From IMG/VR virus record IMGVR_UViG_3300022540_000911, positions 1 through 35,063 of that record: 35,063 nt of DNA. One strand, 5' to 3'. The DNA is from a virus. The position numbers and the translations under genes were made by a program. The notes under the pieces are model-generated. The model made no database searches. It worked only from the letters and a program-made list of their open reading frames with translations, and was not told the DNA's origin. This document shows, one piece after another, positions 1-7,063 of this stretch (positions are counted from its first letter, which is position 1; each line of letters opens with the position of its first letter).

Positions 1-9
1 TTAATTGTT

Positions 10-333
10 TTAGTGTTTATGAACCCTCGAATGGGGGGGTCTTTTAACTAACTGTCCGTTTGCATCAAACTCAACATCGTGTCTTATATATTTTGAATCC
101 ATATGTATAAAATTATGACAGTCTATACATAATAAGGTTAGATTATCTTCGTTCAAAGTTATCATAGGATCATGAAGATTCGCATCTGTAACTGACTTAA
201 TATGATGGACAAGAAACCCATTCTTACCACACTCTTGACATGTTGATTTGTACTTGATTCTAATGTACTTTCTCATCGTTTTCCATGCTTTAGATTGATA
301 GAAATTGAAACGCTTTTTGCTCATTTTTGCCAT
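10..333 (-). CDS. HNH endonuclease (packaging-associated)
   Basis: A 107-residue protein with a compact HNH nuclease fold: a CxxC pair (CQECG, about residues 33-37), the catalytic-type HHI near residue 43, the N of EDNL and a second CxxC-H (CIDCHNFIH). Such small HNH proteins sit next to the terminase genes of many cos-type siphoviruses, where they help DNA cleavage and packaging. Here the gene reads off the left edge of the window, and the small terminase gene starts at the right edge in the same orientation, so the two would be neighbours if the ends join. A GGTGAT ribosome site precedes the ATG at 333, and a strong promoter lies just upstream. Family call is firm; a packaging role is inferred from context. 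Confidence 0.88.
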   Translation of the reverse strand: MAKMSKKRFNFYQSKAWKTMRKYIRIKYKSTCQECGKNGFLVHHIKSVTDANLHDPMITLNEDNLTLLCIDCHNFIHMDSKYIRHDVEFDANGQLVKRPPHSRVHKH

Positions 334-357
334 ATTATCACCACTTTTATCACTATT

Positions 358-385
358 ATTATAGCATTATGATGGTATTTGTCAA
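358..385 (-). promoter_or_regulatory. Consensus sigma-70-type promoter for the HNH/late genes
   Basis: On the minus strand there is a perfect -35 TTGACA (385-380), a 16-bp spacer and a perfect -10 TATAAT (363-358), extended by TGC just upstream of the -10. Transcription would start near 350, about 17 nt before the HNH start codon. It lies directly downstream of the early-operon terminator. If the genome is circular or concatemeric, this promoter would read through HNH into the terminase and head genes. No other clear promoter was seen for the late operon. Confidence 0.75.
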
Positions 386-400
386 TCACTTTGAAAAGAA

Positions 401-424
401 AAAAAGCAGCAAATGGCTGCTTTT
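401..424 (-). terminator. Intrinsic terminator of the leftward early operon
   Basis: A 9-bp perfect stem (AAAAGCAGC at 402-410 with GCTGCTTTT at 416-424) closes a 5-nt loop. On the minus strand it is followed by a run of T from 401 downward. It overlaps the stop codon of the zinc-ribbon gene at 423. It separates the early unit from the HNH promoter. Confidence 0.8.
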
Positions 425-722
425 ATTTAATATCTTTGTTTGCATTAGCTTGATAAGTGTGTCCACATCTTTGACATTCTCTCCAAACAACTTTATATAC
501 TTTGTTATCCAATCCCGTGTAATCATTTGGTACTTGACTTGGAAATTGAATAACTGTTTCCATTCCACATATAGGACAACATGTGATGCTTGGTACCTTT
601 ACTTCTACCTTCTCCTTAACTATCTTATCCTTAGTAATTACTTTAGGGATTTCAATAACTTTAGGATCGGTAATAGCTTTAAACTCTTCAACTGTTGTTA
701 TCTCAATGTTTGCTTTAAACAT
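423..722 (-). CDS. Zinc-ribbon protein, unknown function
   Basis: 99 residues. The N-terminal half is rich in V, I, K and E (many EIPKV/VKEKVEVK-like strands). The C-terminal half carries two cysteine pairs, CPIC (with a preceding Cys) and CQRC, spaced about 34 residues apart, as in a zinc ribbon. It is the last gene of the early operon. A strong ribosome site (AGGAAGGAGG) precedes the ATG at 722, and the stop of the preceding 49-residue gene abuts that site. I do not recognise a family; DNA or RNA binding is only suggested by the zinc ribbon. Confidence 0.7.
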   Translation of the reverse strand: MFKANIEITTVEEFKAITDPKVIEIPKVITKDKIVKEKVEVKVPSITCCPICGMETVIQFPSQVPNDYTGLDNKVYKVVWRECQRCGHTYQANANKDIK

Positions 723-736
723 AGTGTTCCTCCTTC

Positions 737-886
737 CTATTCAGCGTTTAATGTTACTTGAAATCCATTGCTAAATTGTATAACAATGGTGTTGTTATGG
801 TCATATTGTGTGATGTCATCTACCACTACACCTGATCCTTTGAGTAAATCAATATCAACTACTCCTTCTAACTCTTTATATTCCAT
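737..886 (-). CDS. Small acidic protein, 49 residues, unknown
   Basis: A short gene filling what would otherwise be a 180-bp gap. It starts at ATG 886 behind AGGAAGGAG and ends with TAG at 739-737, inside the ribosome site of the next gene. The product begins MEYKELEGVVDID and ends FQVTLNAE, with mostly beta-type alternating residues and net negative charge. No family recognised. Support comes from the ribosome site, operon spacing and an open frame that fills the gap. Confidence 0.65.
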   Translation of the reverse strand: MEYKELEGVVDIDLLKGSGVVVDDITQYDHNNTIVIQFSNGFQVTLNAE

Positions 887-901
887 TATGTTTACTCCTT
901 C

Positions 902-1444
902 CTATTTACAATCATACCAACAATGGAATGTGTAATGTTTACCTTTTTTTTCTGTATCTTTCCTATAATAAAGTTCATCGTTTTCTTCTATTTCAATGGA
1001 TGCATACCATTCTTTAACATCCACATCAATTGCTTTTTCAAAAGAGTAAAATTCTACCCAATCAATTAATAGTAACTTCATTAACTCTTCTTCATCAAAT
1101 CCACTAGATGGGTCTATTGGGTCCAATTGTTTAAATAGTTCATCAAATACATCTCTTTCAATTGCAAACCATTCGCCATCCTCACCTAAGCCAATTAAAT
1201 CATTCTTAATAACATCTCTAAGCATAATCTTTTCTTTGATCAGATTAAACACATCTTGAGCGTAATGCTCATCTTTATTACAAATATAATAATCACTTTC
1301 TTTATAACCTTTGATTTTTTTTCTTTCAGATAGCAACATAATGGATTTTGATAATTCATCATACTCTTTGTTATCGAATAATTCATTAAGATGCTCTACT
1401 TTAAGGATAATGTGAGTATTATTCTTTAATTCAAATTTTTTCAT
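902..1444 (-). CDS. Hypothetical acidic protein, 180 residues
   Basis: No family recognised. The protein is rich in D, E and K, with no membrane segment, and its C-terminus ends in HCWYDCK. The start codon at 1444 overlaps the stop of the DUF5131 gene upstream (ATGA) and has AAGGAGGG before it, so the two are translationally coupled. DUF5131 genes can have a dedicated partner (TcmP), but this protein is smaller and does not resemble what I know of TcmP. Confidence 0.75.
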   Translation of the reverse strand: MKKFELKNNTHIILKVEHLNELFDNKEYDELSKSIMLLSERKKIKGYKESDYYICNKDEHYAQDVFNLIKEKIMLRDVIKNDLIGLGEDGEWFAIERDVFDELFKQLDPIDPSSGFDEEELMKLLLIDWVEFYSFEKAIDVDVKEWYASIEIEENDELYYRKDTEKKGKHYTFHCWYDCK

Positions 1445-2181
1445 TGATTTCCCTCCTTTGGAAATTCTAGGTATTTTATACCTTTTAACTCCTGGACCTT
1501 TTGTCCATCTATGTATTGTTGTTTAAAGAAGAATGGGATGTTTCTAGTTCTCGCTTCTTCTAATAAGCTTAATGCCCAACTCTCTTGAAAGCTTCTTCTT
1601 TTGTTTCCTGTTTCAGCTCCTACAATAACCCATGACACATCTATCAAATCAAATAGGTCCTTAGTTACCATTCCTTCTAGTAGTGGCTCAAATGATATAA
1701 ACAATGGTATATCATAAGCTTTGTATTGTGTATAAACCTTTACCATATCACTAATGTTGCATATGCTAACACCAAACATTATATTACCTGGTAATGAGTC
1801 TTTCATTGTTAGTAATATCTTAGATAACCGATCATATCTCTTTGTGAGGATCATGAATGTATGCATTGGATATTCATTGCAAATTCTAAATATCTTGCTA
1901 ATAAAGTTGATCGGAACTAATTGATGAAATAAGTCGCTCATACTACATAAGAAGATTCTTTGAGGTTTCTTTAGTGATTCAAGCTTATCGATTAGAATAT
2001 CAACATTAGCTGTTATATCACCAAAATCCTTCATTTCTCCATATAGACCTTTACCGATCCCTTTCAATCTAGGAAACATAACATTTCCAGCATAACAATT
2101 CTTGCATCCATCAGATATAGGATGACATCCCACTAATGGATTTATAGTTCTATCAGCCCATTCAATCTTTGTCTTAGGCAT
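1441..2181 (-). CDS. DUF5131 / phage Gp37-Gp68 family three-Cys protein
   Basis: 246 residues starting MPKTKIEWADRTINPLVGC. It has the family's three-cysteine cluster at C19, C26 and C29 (CX6CX2C), then the conserved blocks FMILTKR, GVSICN, SFEPLL, IVGAETG and the C-terminal FFFKQQ. The family resembles radical-SAM TIM-barrel enzymes and probably binds an Fe-S cluster; its reaction is not established. It is common in phages and mobile elements of low-GC bacteria. It sits in a cluster of small early genes with coupled starts. Family call is strong, biochemical role open. Confidence 0.85.
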   Translation of the reverse strand: MPKTKIEWADRTINPLVGCHPISDGCKNCYAGNVMFPRLKGIGKGLYGEMKDFGDITANVDILIDKLESLKKPQRIFLCSMSDLFHQLVPINFISKIFRICNEYPMHTFMILTKRYDRLSKILLTMKDSLPGNIMFGVSICNISDMVKVYTQYKAYDIPLFISFEPLLEGMVTKDLFDLIDVSWVIVGAETGNKRRSFQESWALSLLEEARTRNIPFFFKQQYIDGQKVQELKGIKYLEFPKEGNQ

Positions 2182-2182
2182 T

Positions 2183-2479
2183 TCACATCACTACCTTAAT
2201 TTTAACTATCCAAACTGGAACTTTGTTTCCACAAGCAACCAAATAAGGTGTGTGGCAATCTGGAATATGCCAACCATTTTGGACTTCATCATCGCAATTC
2301 AAGAAATATCCATATTGAGTATAACTTGTAAATATTTCCAATTTAGTATCTTCTTCCAACCATACATCTAATTCAATTATTGCTTGTTTAAGTGCTTCTT
2401 TTTTAGTCCACTTTTTTTTGTTAAATACAACAACATGATTATCGCCATCAGTCATATAATCATAATCAAATTTACTCAT
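2183..2479 (-). CDS. Hypothetical protein, 98 residues
   Basis: Unrecognised. I place the start at ATG 2479 (MSKFDYDYMTDGDN), about 9 nt from an AAAGGAG site; an ATG at 2485 is possible but too close to that site. The C-terminal half contains cysteines and histidine (NCDDEV, GWHIPDCHTPYLVACGN) ending in a hydrophobic strand (VWIVKIKVVM). The stop lies one base before the next gene, consistent with one operon. Confidence 0.7.
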   Translation of the reverse strand: MSKFDYDYMTDGDNHVVVFNKKKWTKKEALKQAIIELDVWLEEDTKLEIFTSYTQYGYFLNCDDEVQNGWHIPDCHTPYLVACGNKVPVWIVKIKVVM

Positions 2480-2484
2480 TAACA

Positions 2485-3006
2485 TCAGCTCCTTTTAACA
2501 TAAACTTTTTCCCAACTATCTCTACACCAATTGACAACTTGATTTTTCTTAATGAAGAAGTGTTCCGAATGGTGATCGGGAGTTGTAAATCTTATGCTTG
2601 GACTTAAGGAAATTGTTCCATTTTCGTGTTTTTCAAATCCCCAAATATGTTTACCATTTTCTGTTCTTTTAGTTTTCTTAATATTTAATACTAAAATATC
2701 ATTTCTAGCTGGTGAGTAAAACATAACAACATTGTTATATATGGTAATTGTATCTTCTTCAACTTCAAGCTTACCACTATAAAATTCTTCATCAATGAGT
2801 TTTATTTTTGAATAAGATGTTTTTTTAGGTGCTAGGTATTGTTTAGTTTGGACATAATTAATTGGACTATCATCTAAAACCTCTACATCTATATGCATAT
2901 ATCCACTATAGCGATATTGATTTCTTGTTTTTTCAATAATAACTCCAGCCGAATATGTATCTACTACATCATATTGTTTTCCATCTTCTAATAATTTTAT
3001 TTTCAT
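2485..3006 (-). CDS. Hypothetical protein, DUF6527-like C-terminus
   Basis: 173 residues, coupled to MazG by a TAATG overlap at 3006. The C-terminal third, HIWGFEKHENGTISLSPSI, followed by an H-FFI-N-V-W pattern (SEHFFIKKNQVVNW), resembles my recollection of the DUF6527 consensus, a phage-associated domain of unknown role. The N-terminal part is beta-rich and unrecognised. The resemblance is by eye only and should be treated as tentative. Confidence 0.65.
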   Translation of the reverse strand: MKIKLLEDGKQYDVVDTYSAGVIIEKTRNQYRYSGYMHIDVEVLDDSPINYVQTKQYLAPKKTSYSKIKLIDEEFYSGKLEVEEDTITIYNNVVMFYSPARNDILVLNIKKTKRTENGKHIWGFEKHENGTISLSPSIRFTTPDHHSEHFFIKKNQVVNWCRDSWEKVYVKRS

Positions 3007-3548
3007 TATAACACCTTGTTTCCATGTCGATAAGATCGGGATTTGTTATATTCTAATTTTTCTCTAATTGCAGCATCTAAGTCAATTCCATAATAACCAC
3101 AAAAATCTCCAATTCTTATAATAATATCAGCTAATTCAGAAGGAATCCCTTCTGGTTTGTTTGCTTCTATATATTCATTACTAACAAAAATTGCTTCACC
3201 TTTTATTGCGCTTGTAATTACTGTTGTTATTGATGATTTATCACTATCATAAGTTGCTGATTTTATTACTTGTTTTCCAGAGTAATAAGTTTCATTTGGA
3301 AGATGCCCATTTCTAACTTCTTCTAAGGCTTCTGAAACCTCACTATGAAATAAACATAATAGTTCAGCTTCTGTTTTTTCATGATCCCACCAACCTTTTT
3401 CTTTGGCGGCACTATGAGATATTTCTACAATTTCATCAACTGTGATCGGTTCTTTATCATGCATTTCTTGTAAAATTTTAATTACTTGTTGCTTTGAATT
3501 TATACCATCTGTTTGTAATAATTGGAGCATCATTTGGATTCTAGTCAT
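3006..3548 (-). CDS. mazG: MazG-like nucleotide pyrophosphohydrolase
   Basis: 180 residues with the all-alpha MazG metal-binding arrangement. The helix ELLCLFHSEVSEALEE (about residues 62-77) gives the ExxE pair, and SELADIIIRIGDFCGYYGID (about 137-156) gives the ExxD pair. The tail HGNKVL is typical of phage MazG proteins. The family hydrolyses (d)NTPs or alarmones to monophosphates, and phage copies are thought to tune nucleotide pools or starvation signalling. The N-terminal 45 residues are an extra helical extension. The start overlaps the preceding stop (ATGA). Confidence 0.85.
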   Translation of the reverse strand: MTRIQMMLQLLQTDGINSKQQVIKILQEMHDKEPITVDEIVEISHSAAKEKGWWDHEKTEAELLCLFHSEVSEALEEVRNGHLPNETYYSGKQVIKSATYDSDKSSITTVITSAIKGEAIFVSNEYIEANKPEGIPSELADIIIRIGDFCGYYGIDLDAAIREKLEYNKSRSYRHGNKVL

Positions 3549-3796
3549 TGGTTAATCCCCCTCTTTGATTTTCTTTCAAATTTATCATCATTTGGGTCAT
3601 ATACCCAACCAATGTTGAACATGGCTCTTTCTATTGCTTTTGGTAATATGTTAATTTTCATTTCTTCGGGATTTAATGCTAATTCTTGAGCTATCATATC
3701 TCGAAGTTTTTTATTTGAAATTTTATTAGTTTTGTCTTTTGTTAATTTCACTAATAACCCTTCAAAATGTTGCTTAGTTATAACTCCATACATCAT
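3545..3796 (-). CDS. Hypothetical protein, 83 residues
   Basis: Small basic-to-neutral helical protein, no family recognised. Two adjacent ATG codons (3796 and 3793) follow AGGAGG; the second has the better spacing. The first overlaps the stop of the upstream gene, and its own stop overlaps mazG. The tail is positively charged (FERKSKRGINQ). Confidence 0.7.
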   Translation of the reverse strand: MMYGVITKQHFEGLLVKLTKDKTNKISNKKLRDMIAQELALNPEEMKINILPKAIERAMFNIGWVYDPNDDKFERKSKRGINQ

Positions 3797-4227
3797 TCTT
3801 CCTCCTGGTATTCAATTTTGGATAAAATTAATTTCATCTTTTCTAATTTACCAACTATCAAATCATTAAAAGCAAACCATATTTCTTTTAAGGAATGTTG
3901 TATGTCTTTTTTTAACATATGATTACAACTTGACCTTTTATGAAGTGCCACTTTTTTTGGTAGATTGTTGGCATTAAAGAAGTCCTCTAATTCTTGATAA
4001 TTCTTAAGAGTTAATTCATTATCAATACTTATTAAATCTATCTTCTCATAATTTTCCGATCCATATGATTTTGTTACTATAATATTAACTTTTGGACCTT
4101 TCAATTGATGTTCATAGTAATAAGCTATTCTTAGCACATTTTCATATTCATCAATTACATCATCAACTACTTCAACATACATTAAATTCAATAATATCTT
4201 TTTGATTTTGCTATATTCTGTTTCCAT
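3793..4227 (-). CDS. Hypothetical protein, 144 residues
   Basis: Unrecognised. The ATG at 4227 follows AAAGGAG; the frame also allows a TTG one codon earlier. It contains a predicted beta region (GPKVNIIVTKS) and a helical C-terminus ending YQEEE. There are single Cys and His residues (SSCNHML) but no complete metal site. It overlaps its downstream neighbour by 4 nt. Confidence 0.7.
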   Translation of the reverse strand: METEYSKIKKILLNLMYVEVVDDVIDEYENVLRIAYYYEHQLKGPKVNIIVTKSYGSENYEKIDLISIDNELTLKNYQELEDFFNANNLPKKVALHKRSSCNHMLKKDIQHSLKEIWFAFNDLIVGKLEKMKLILSKIEYQEEE

Positions 4228-4444
4228 CAATTGGCTCCTTTTCTACTATTATTTGATTTGTAATATAGATTGTTCCTCGATAAATAATGCTTTCTGTTTC
4301 ACATTTGAAGTGCTGATCCTTCTCAGTGCTAGAAATCTTTTTCCCAAAGATTCTAGCCATAAGAGGAACTTTTTTAATTTCAATATTTACTGTTACATTT
4401 GATATAACTCCACCTAACTTCTCTTTATACTTGAATTCACCCAT
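4211..4444 (-). CDS. Hypothetical protein, 77 residues
   Basis: Unrecognised, beta-rich (GGVISNVTVNIEIKKVP). The ATG at 4444 lies one base after the upstream stop; a GTG at 4453 overlapping that stop is an alternative. Neither has a clear ribosome site, so translational coupling is likely. It overlaps the following gene by 17 nt. Confidence 0.6.
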   Translation of the reverse strand: MGEFKYKEKLGGVISNVTVNIEIKKVPLMARIFGKKISSTEKDQHFKCETESIIYRGTIYITNQIIVEKEPIDGNRI

Positions 4445-4445
4445 A

Positions 4446-4685
4446 TTAGGCACTTTGTTTCATTTGATTCAAGTTTTTCTTAAGTTGTTTTTCTTCCATT
4501 GGTGGAGAGAATCTATAATCATTTACTTTGTAGCTATAAAGAGATTTGTTACCAATTTTATGATGCATTATTTTAATTTTTCTTCCATTAATTATACCTT
4601 CAATTAATGAAGATTCATCAAAATCAGAAATTGATTCTGGTTTATCAAATAAATCCTTGATTCCTTTACTTACTTTTTTTGCCAT
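4446..4685 (-). CDS. Hypothetical basic protein, 79 residues
   Basis: Unrecognised. The ATG at 4685 follows AAAGGAG at good spacing, giving MAKKVSKGIKDLFDKPES; a longer frame from 4718 lacks a ribosome site. Lysine-rich ends flank a short beta region. It overlaps the end of the preceding gene by 20 nt. Confidence 0.65.
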   Translation of the reverse strand: MAKKVSKGIKDLFDKPESISDFDESSLIEGIINGRKIKIMHHKIGNKSLYSYKVNDYRFSPPMEEKQLKKNLNQMKQSA

Positions 4686-4896
4686 CTTTATTTGCTCCTT
4701 TCCTTTTAGCGTTTTCAAAATCTAAAAATAATCTTAATTGCAACATTTGTTTAGCAATTTTATTGAAAGCTTTTTTATGCCACACTTCAATGAAATTTCT
4801 ATTTTTGATTAGTAATTTTTGGTGGTCCTCTCTTGCATATTGACACTCCCAACAATTACAAATTCTAGGTTTTCTTTTTTGCTTTGATTTTGCCAT
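4666..4896 (-). CDS. Small basic Cys-containing protein, 76 residues
   Basis: Starts MAKSKQKRKPRICNCWECQ. The cluster C-x-C-x-x-C near residue 13 might bind metal, but no second half-site is visible. The rest is a lysine/arginine-rich helix. The start at 4896 lies inside the previous gene and has GAGG about 10 nt before it. Nucleic-acid binding is suggested only by charge. Confidence 0.6.
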   Translation of the reverse strand: MAKSKQKRKPRICNCWECQYAREDHQKLLIKNRNFIEVWHKKAFNKIAKQMLQLRLFLDFENAKRKGANKDGKKSK

Positions 4897-5041
4897 ATGA
4901 TACAACCTCACAATCACTTGATTTGATGTATATTAATGTTCCCATAACCTTTATATGATAGCCATCTCCGTCTTTATAGACAATTTCATATGTGTTTCCA
5001 ACAATAACACTTTGTTTATTTGTTATTATGATTTTCTTCAT
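4865..5041 (-). CDS. Small beta-rich protein, 58 residues
   Basis: Begins MKKIIITNKQSVIVGN, with an SH3- or KOW-like run of short strands (YEIVYKDGDGYHIKVMG, then LIYIKSSDCEVVSYG). I choose ATG 5041, preceded by AAGGA at suitable spacing, over 5065. No family assigned. Confidence 0.6.
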   Translation of the reverse strand: MKKIIITNKQSVIVGNTYEIVYKDGDGYHIKVMGTLIYIKSSDCEVVSYGKIKAKKKT

Positions 5042-5201
5042 TAGCCGCTTCCTTTTCACCTTCACCTAAATGTGCAATTATTTGATCGGCTTCATCATTC
5101 GTGAATGGAGTTGCATATGCTTTACTTGATTCTACTAATACGCTCCAATTTTCTTCTCTAACATATTTACCATTGGAGCATTTTATAATAGTGTCTTTCA
5201 T
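5016..5201 (-). CDS. Hypothetical protein, 61 residues
   Basis: Begins MKDTIIKCSNGKYVREEN and ends in an acidic tail (GEGEKEAANEENHNNK). The ATG at 5201 overlaps the stop of the 45-residue gene upstream and has AAGGGGAG before it. The N-terminal motif resembles small phage proteins seen in replication clusters, but I cannot name it. Confidence 0.65.
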   Translation of the reverse strand: MKDTIIKCSNGKYVREENWSVLVESSKAYATPFTNDEADQIIAHLGEGEKEAANEENHNNK

Positions 5202-5335
5202 CTTCTCCCCTTCTTTCCAAATTGCTTTTTATGTGATTTTTTAAAGTTTTTAGATGCTACAAATTTTTGATTTTTAGGTCTTTTCTTCTTGTTTTTAAGC
5301 TTATGTATTTCATCTTTCAATTCATCATATTTCAT
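5198..5335 (-). CDS. Lysine-rich small protein, 45 residues
   Basis: An easily missed gene filling the space between the helicase-loader gene and its downstream neighbour. It starts at ATG 5335 overlapping the loader's TGA (ATGA) and ends with TGA 5200-5198 overlapping the next ATG. The product begins MKYDELKDEIHKLKNKK, with an acidic/amphipathic start and a very basic tail (HKKQFGKKGRR). Perfect overlaps at both ends make it a convincing coupled gene. Function unknown; nucleic-acid binding is possible from charge. Confidence 0.7.
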   Translation of the reverse strand: MKYDELKDEIHKLKNKKKRPKNQKFVASKNFKKSHKKQFGKKGRR

Positions 5336-5793
5336 CCAATCATCTTCCTTTCAGTATATTGCAATTCTTCTTGCTGCATCATTTTTCGATATTTATCAAG
5401 ATCAGCTTGAAATATTGTTGGAACCCGATCTTCTAATAACCACATATTATGTTTTCTAACTCTATTATCTCTATTCCAGGATGCTAATTCACTATGAATG
5501 GTTTTTCCATCTGCATCCCTATCGTTAAAATATCCTTTACCAAGCATAAATTCAACTAAGGGGTGTCTAAATGATTCTTTCTTCTTATCATGGAGTTTTA
5601 TCAATTCAGCGATGCTTGGAGCAAATTTATTGCCATTTTTAATATAATCAATTAGTGCTTGTTGGATAATTTTATAATTATAATCTTGTAACATTAAGAA
5701 CCATACCTCATCTCCTTCCTCTTTATCCATTTTAACATATGGATAAGATTCATTGATGATAGCTCTAATCATAATAACTTGTTCGGCTTTCAT
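5332..5793 (-). CDS. Helicase loader, G39P-like
   Basis: 153 residues. The N-terminal half matches the replicative-helicase loader/inhibitor type (phage SPP1 G39P): short helices with VWFLMLQDYNYKIIQQALIDYI and the family-like block FAPSIAELI (about residues 56-64). The C-terminal half is polar and probably flexible, as in G39P. Such proteins deliver the hexameric DnaB-type helicase to the initiator complex. No phage helicase is seen here, so it would recruit the host DnaB. A strong GAGGAGG precedes ATG 5793. The DnaD-like initiator lies three genes upstream. Confidence 0.7.
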   Translation of the reverse strand: MKAEQVIMIRAIINESYPYVKMDKEEGDEVWFLMLQDYNYKIIQQALIDYIKNGNKFAPSIAELIKLHDKKKESFRHPLVEFMLGKGYFNDRDADGKTIHSELASWNRDNRVRKHNMWLLEDRVPTIFQADLDKYRKMMQQEELQYTERKMIG

Positions 5794-5795
5794 TT

Positions 5796-6584
5796 CTAAT
5801 CCTCCTCGAATATATTTGTTTGTTCTTTCATTTTTTTCGTTACTCCTGTGCCATTGAGAATTAATGTTGGAAATCTCGTTGCATAATCCTTAATAAATTT
5901 ATTTTCAATTTCATAGAGTAATTCTTTATTCTTAACAATAATTAATATCTCAAATTTGTAATCTTCTATTTTATCAATTGGAAATCTTGATGATTTTAAA
6001 TGTTGCGCCCACCTAAAGACTGGTAATGTATTTGTTTGACCTATATAAAATTCTCCTGTGGATTTTTTTGTAATCATATATATATATCCAGGACCATTAT
6101 AATATGAGCTTCTATCAATAAAATTGTGTGGGTTTATTCCATCATTTTCATCAAGAAGTTGTTGTGTTAATATCTTTAAATGATTGTTTTGGCATTTTCT
6201 TCCACAATAATCGTATCTGTTTTTATCTCTAATATCATAATGTTTAACATTTACAAATTTGTTTTCCCATTTTAGGAATTCTTCATAAATTATTTCCTTA
6301 CCACAATTAGCACATTTTGTTATAGTAGGTAGAGCATCTCTAAATCTTGATTCATCTTCTGTTTTCATAACCACCACACAATATAAATCTCCATCTACCA
6401 TTTTTTTAGATCGGGCAAATTTTATATTGGACCCATGTGTTTCTCTTATATGTTTTTTAAACAATTCATGAGAATCACTAATTATCGTTTGATAATCAAT
6501 TAAGGTTCTTGGTTTTGAATATCCAAATCCAGTTGGATCGGATTCACCACCTACTTCATATATTTTGTATTTATGAAATATCAT
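5796..6584 (-). CDS. GIY-YIG endonuclease with zinc-finger region
   Basis: 262 residues. An N-terminal region of unknown fold is followed by a CxxC...CxxxC metal site (C91, C94, C127, C131) and then a GIY-YIG nuclease domain: GYIYM at 166-170, YIG at 180-182, catalytic-type R191 and a downstream E in KDYATRFP-flanked helices. The architecture suggests a free-standing homing endonuclease or phage DNA-processing nuclease. The ATG at 6584 overlaps the upstream stop (ATGA), so it is well integrated into the replication cluster rather than a recent insertion. Confidence 0.8.
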   Translation of the reverse strand: MIFHKYKIYEVGGESDPTGFGYSKPRTLIDYQTIISDSHELFKKHIRETHGSNIKFARSKKMVDGDLYCVVVMKTEDESRFRDALPTITKCANCGKEIIYEEFLKWENKFVNVKHYDIRDKNRYDYCGRKCQNNHLKILTQQLLDENDGINPHNFIDRSSYYNGPGYIYMITKKSTGEFYIGQTNTLPVFRWAQHLKSSRFPIDKIEDYKFEILIIVKNKELLYEIENKFIKDYATRFPTLILNGTGVTKKMKEQTNIFEED

Positions 6585-7063
6585 TGCTTTTCCTCTAAAT
6601 TTAAAAACTCATTTACTCTTTTTATGTAGCTTTCTTGGTCAAAATGTGGTCCAAAATCTCCAACAAGAAGAATATTAATATTTTCATCTATCATTCTAAA
6701 ATATTTTGTTAATAATATATAACAACTAAATTTAACTTTATGGTATGTATTTATTGCTTCCTGATCATTACTAAAAACCATGCCATTTAAAGTTCTATCT
6801 TGTCTATCAATACCAAAATCACTTACACCATATCTTGTTTTAAGCCAACTATGTGCAATGCATTTTTGAGAATAATAAGTGAACCATAAATTATAACTTT
6901 TTTCTTTATAGTTGAATCTAACACAAACAGTAGTTGATGGTTCTAATAGATTACCATCAAAGAATCTTACACCACTTGATAATTGTTCAAATAATAATCC
7001 AAATTTATTTTCTTGAAAAATATTATTGAGAGCTTTAGTTGAATATCTTTTATATTTACTCAT
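6581..7063 (-). CDS. Hypothetical protein, 160 residues
   Basis: Unrecognised. I start it at ATG 7063 (MSKYKRYSTKALNN), which overlaps the end of the initiator gene by 8 nt; the longer frame to 7204 lies wholly inside that gene and has no ribosome site. It contains aromatic-rich segments (LWFTYYSQKCIAHSW, CYILLTKYFRMI) but no clear transmembrane span. Position beside the initiator hints at a replication role, without further evidence. Confidence 0.7.
   Translation of the reverse strand: MSKYKRYSTKALNNIFQENKFGLLFEQLSSGVRFFDGNLLEPSTTVCVRFNYKEKSYNLWFTYYSQKCIAHSWLKTRYGVSDFGIDRQDRTLNGMVFSNDQEAINTYHKVKFSCYILLTKYFRMIDENINILLVGDFGPHFDQESYIKRVNEFLNLEEKQ

Noticed and set aside
327-761. Rightward open frame of 144 codons across the terminator and zinc-ribbon gene
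   Set aside because: It runs antisense to well-supported leftward genes, crosses the terminator and promoter, and its product is a low-complexity string of Y, F, L and S without a ribosome site.
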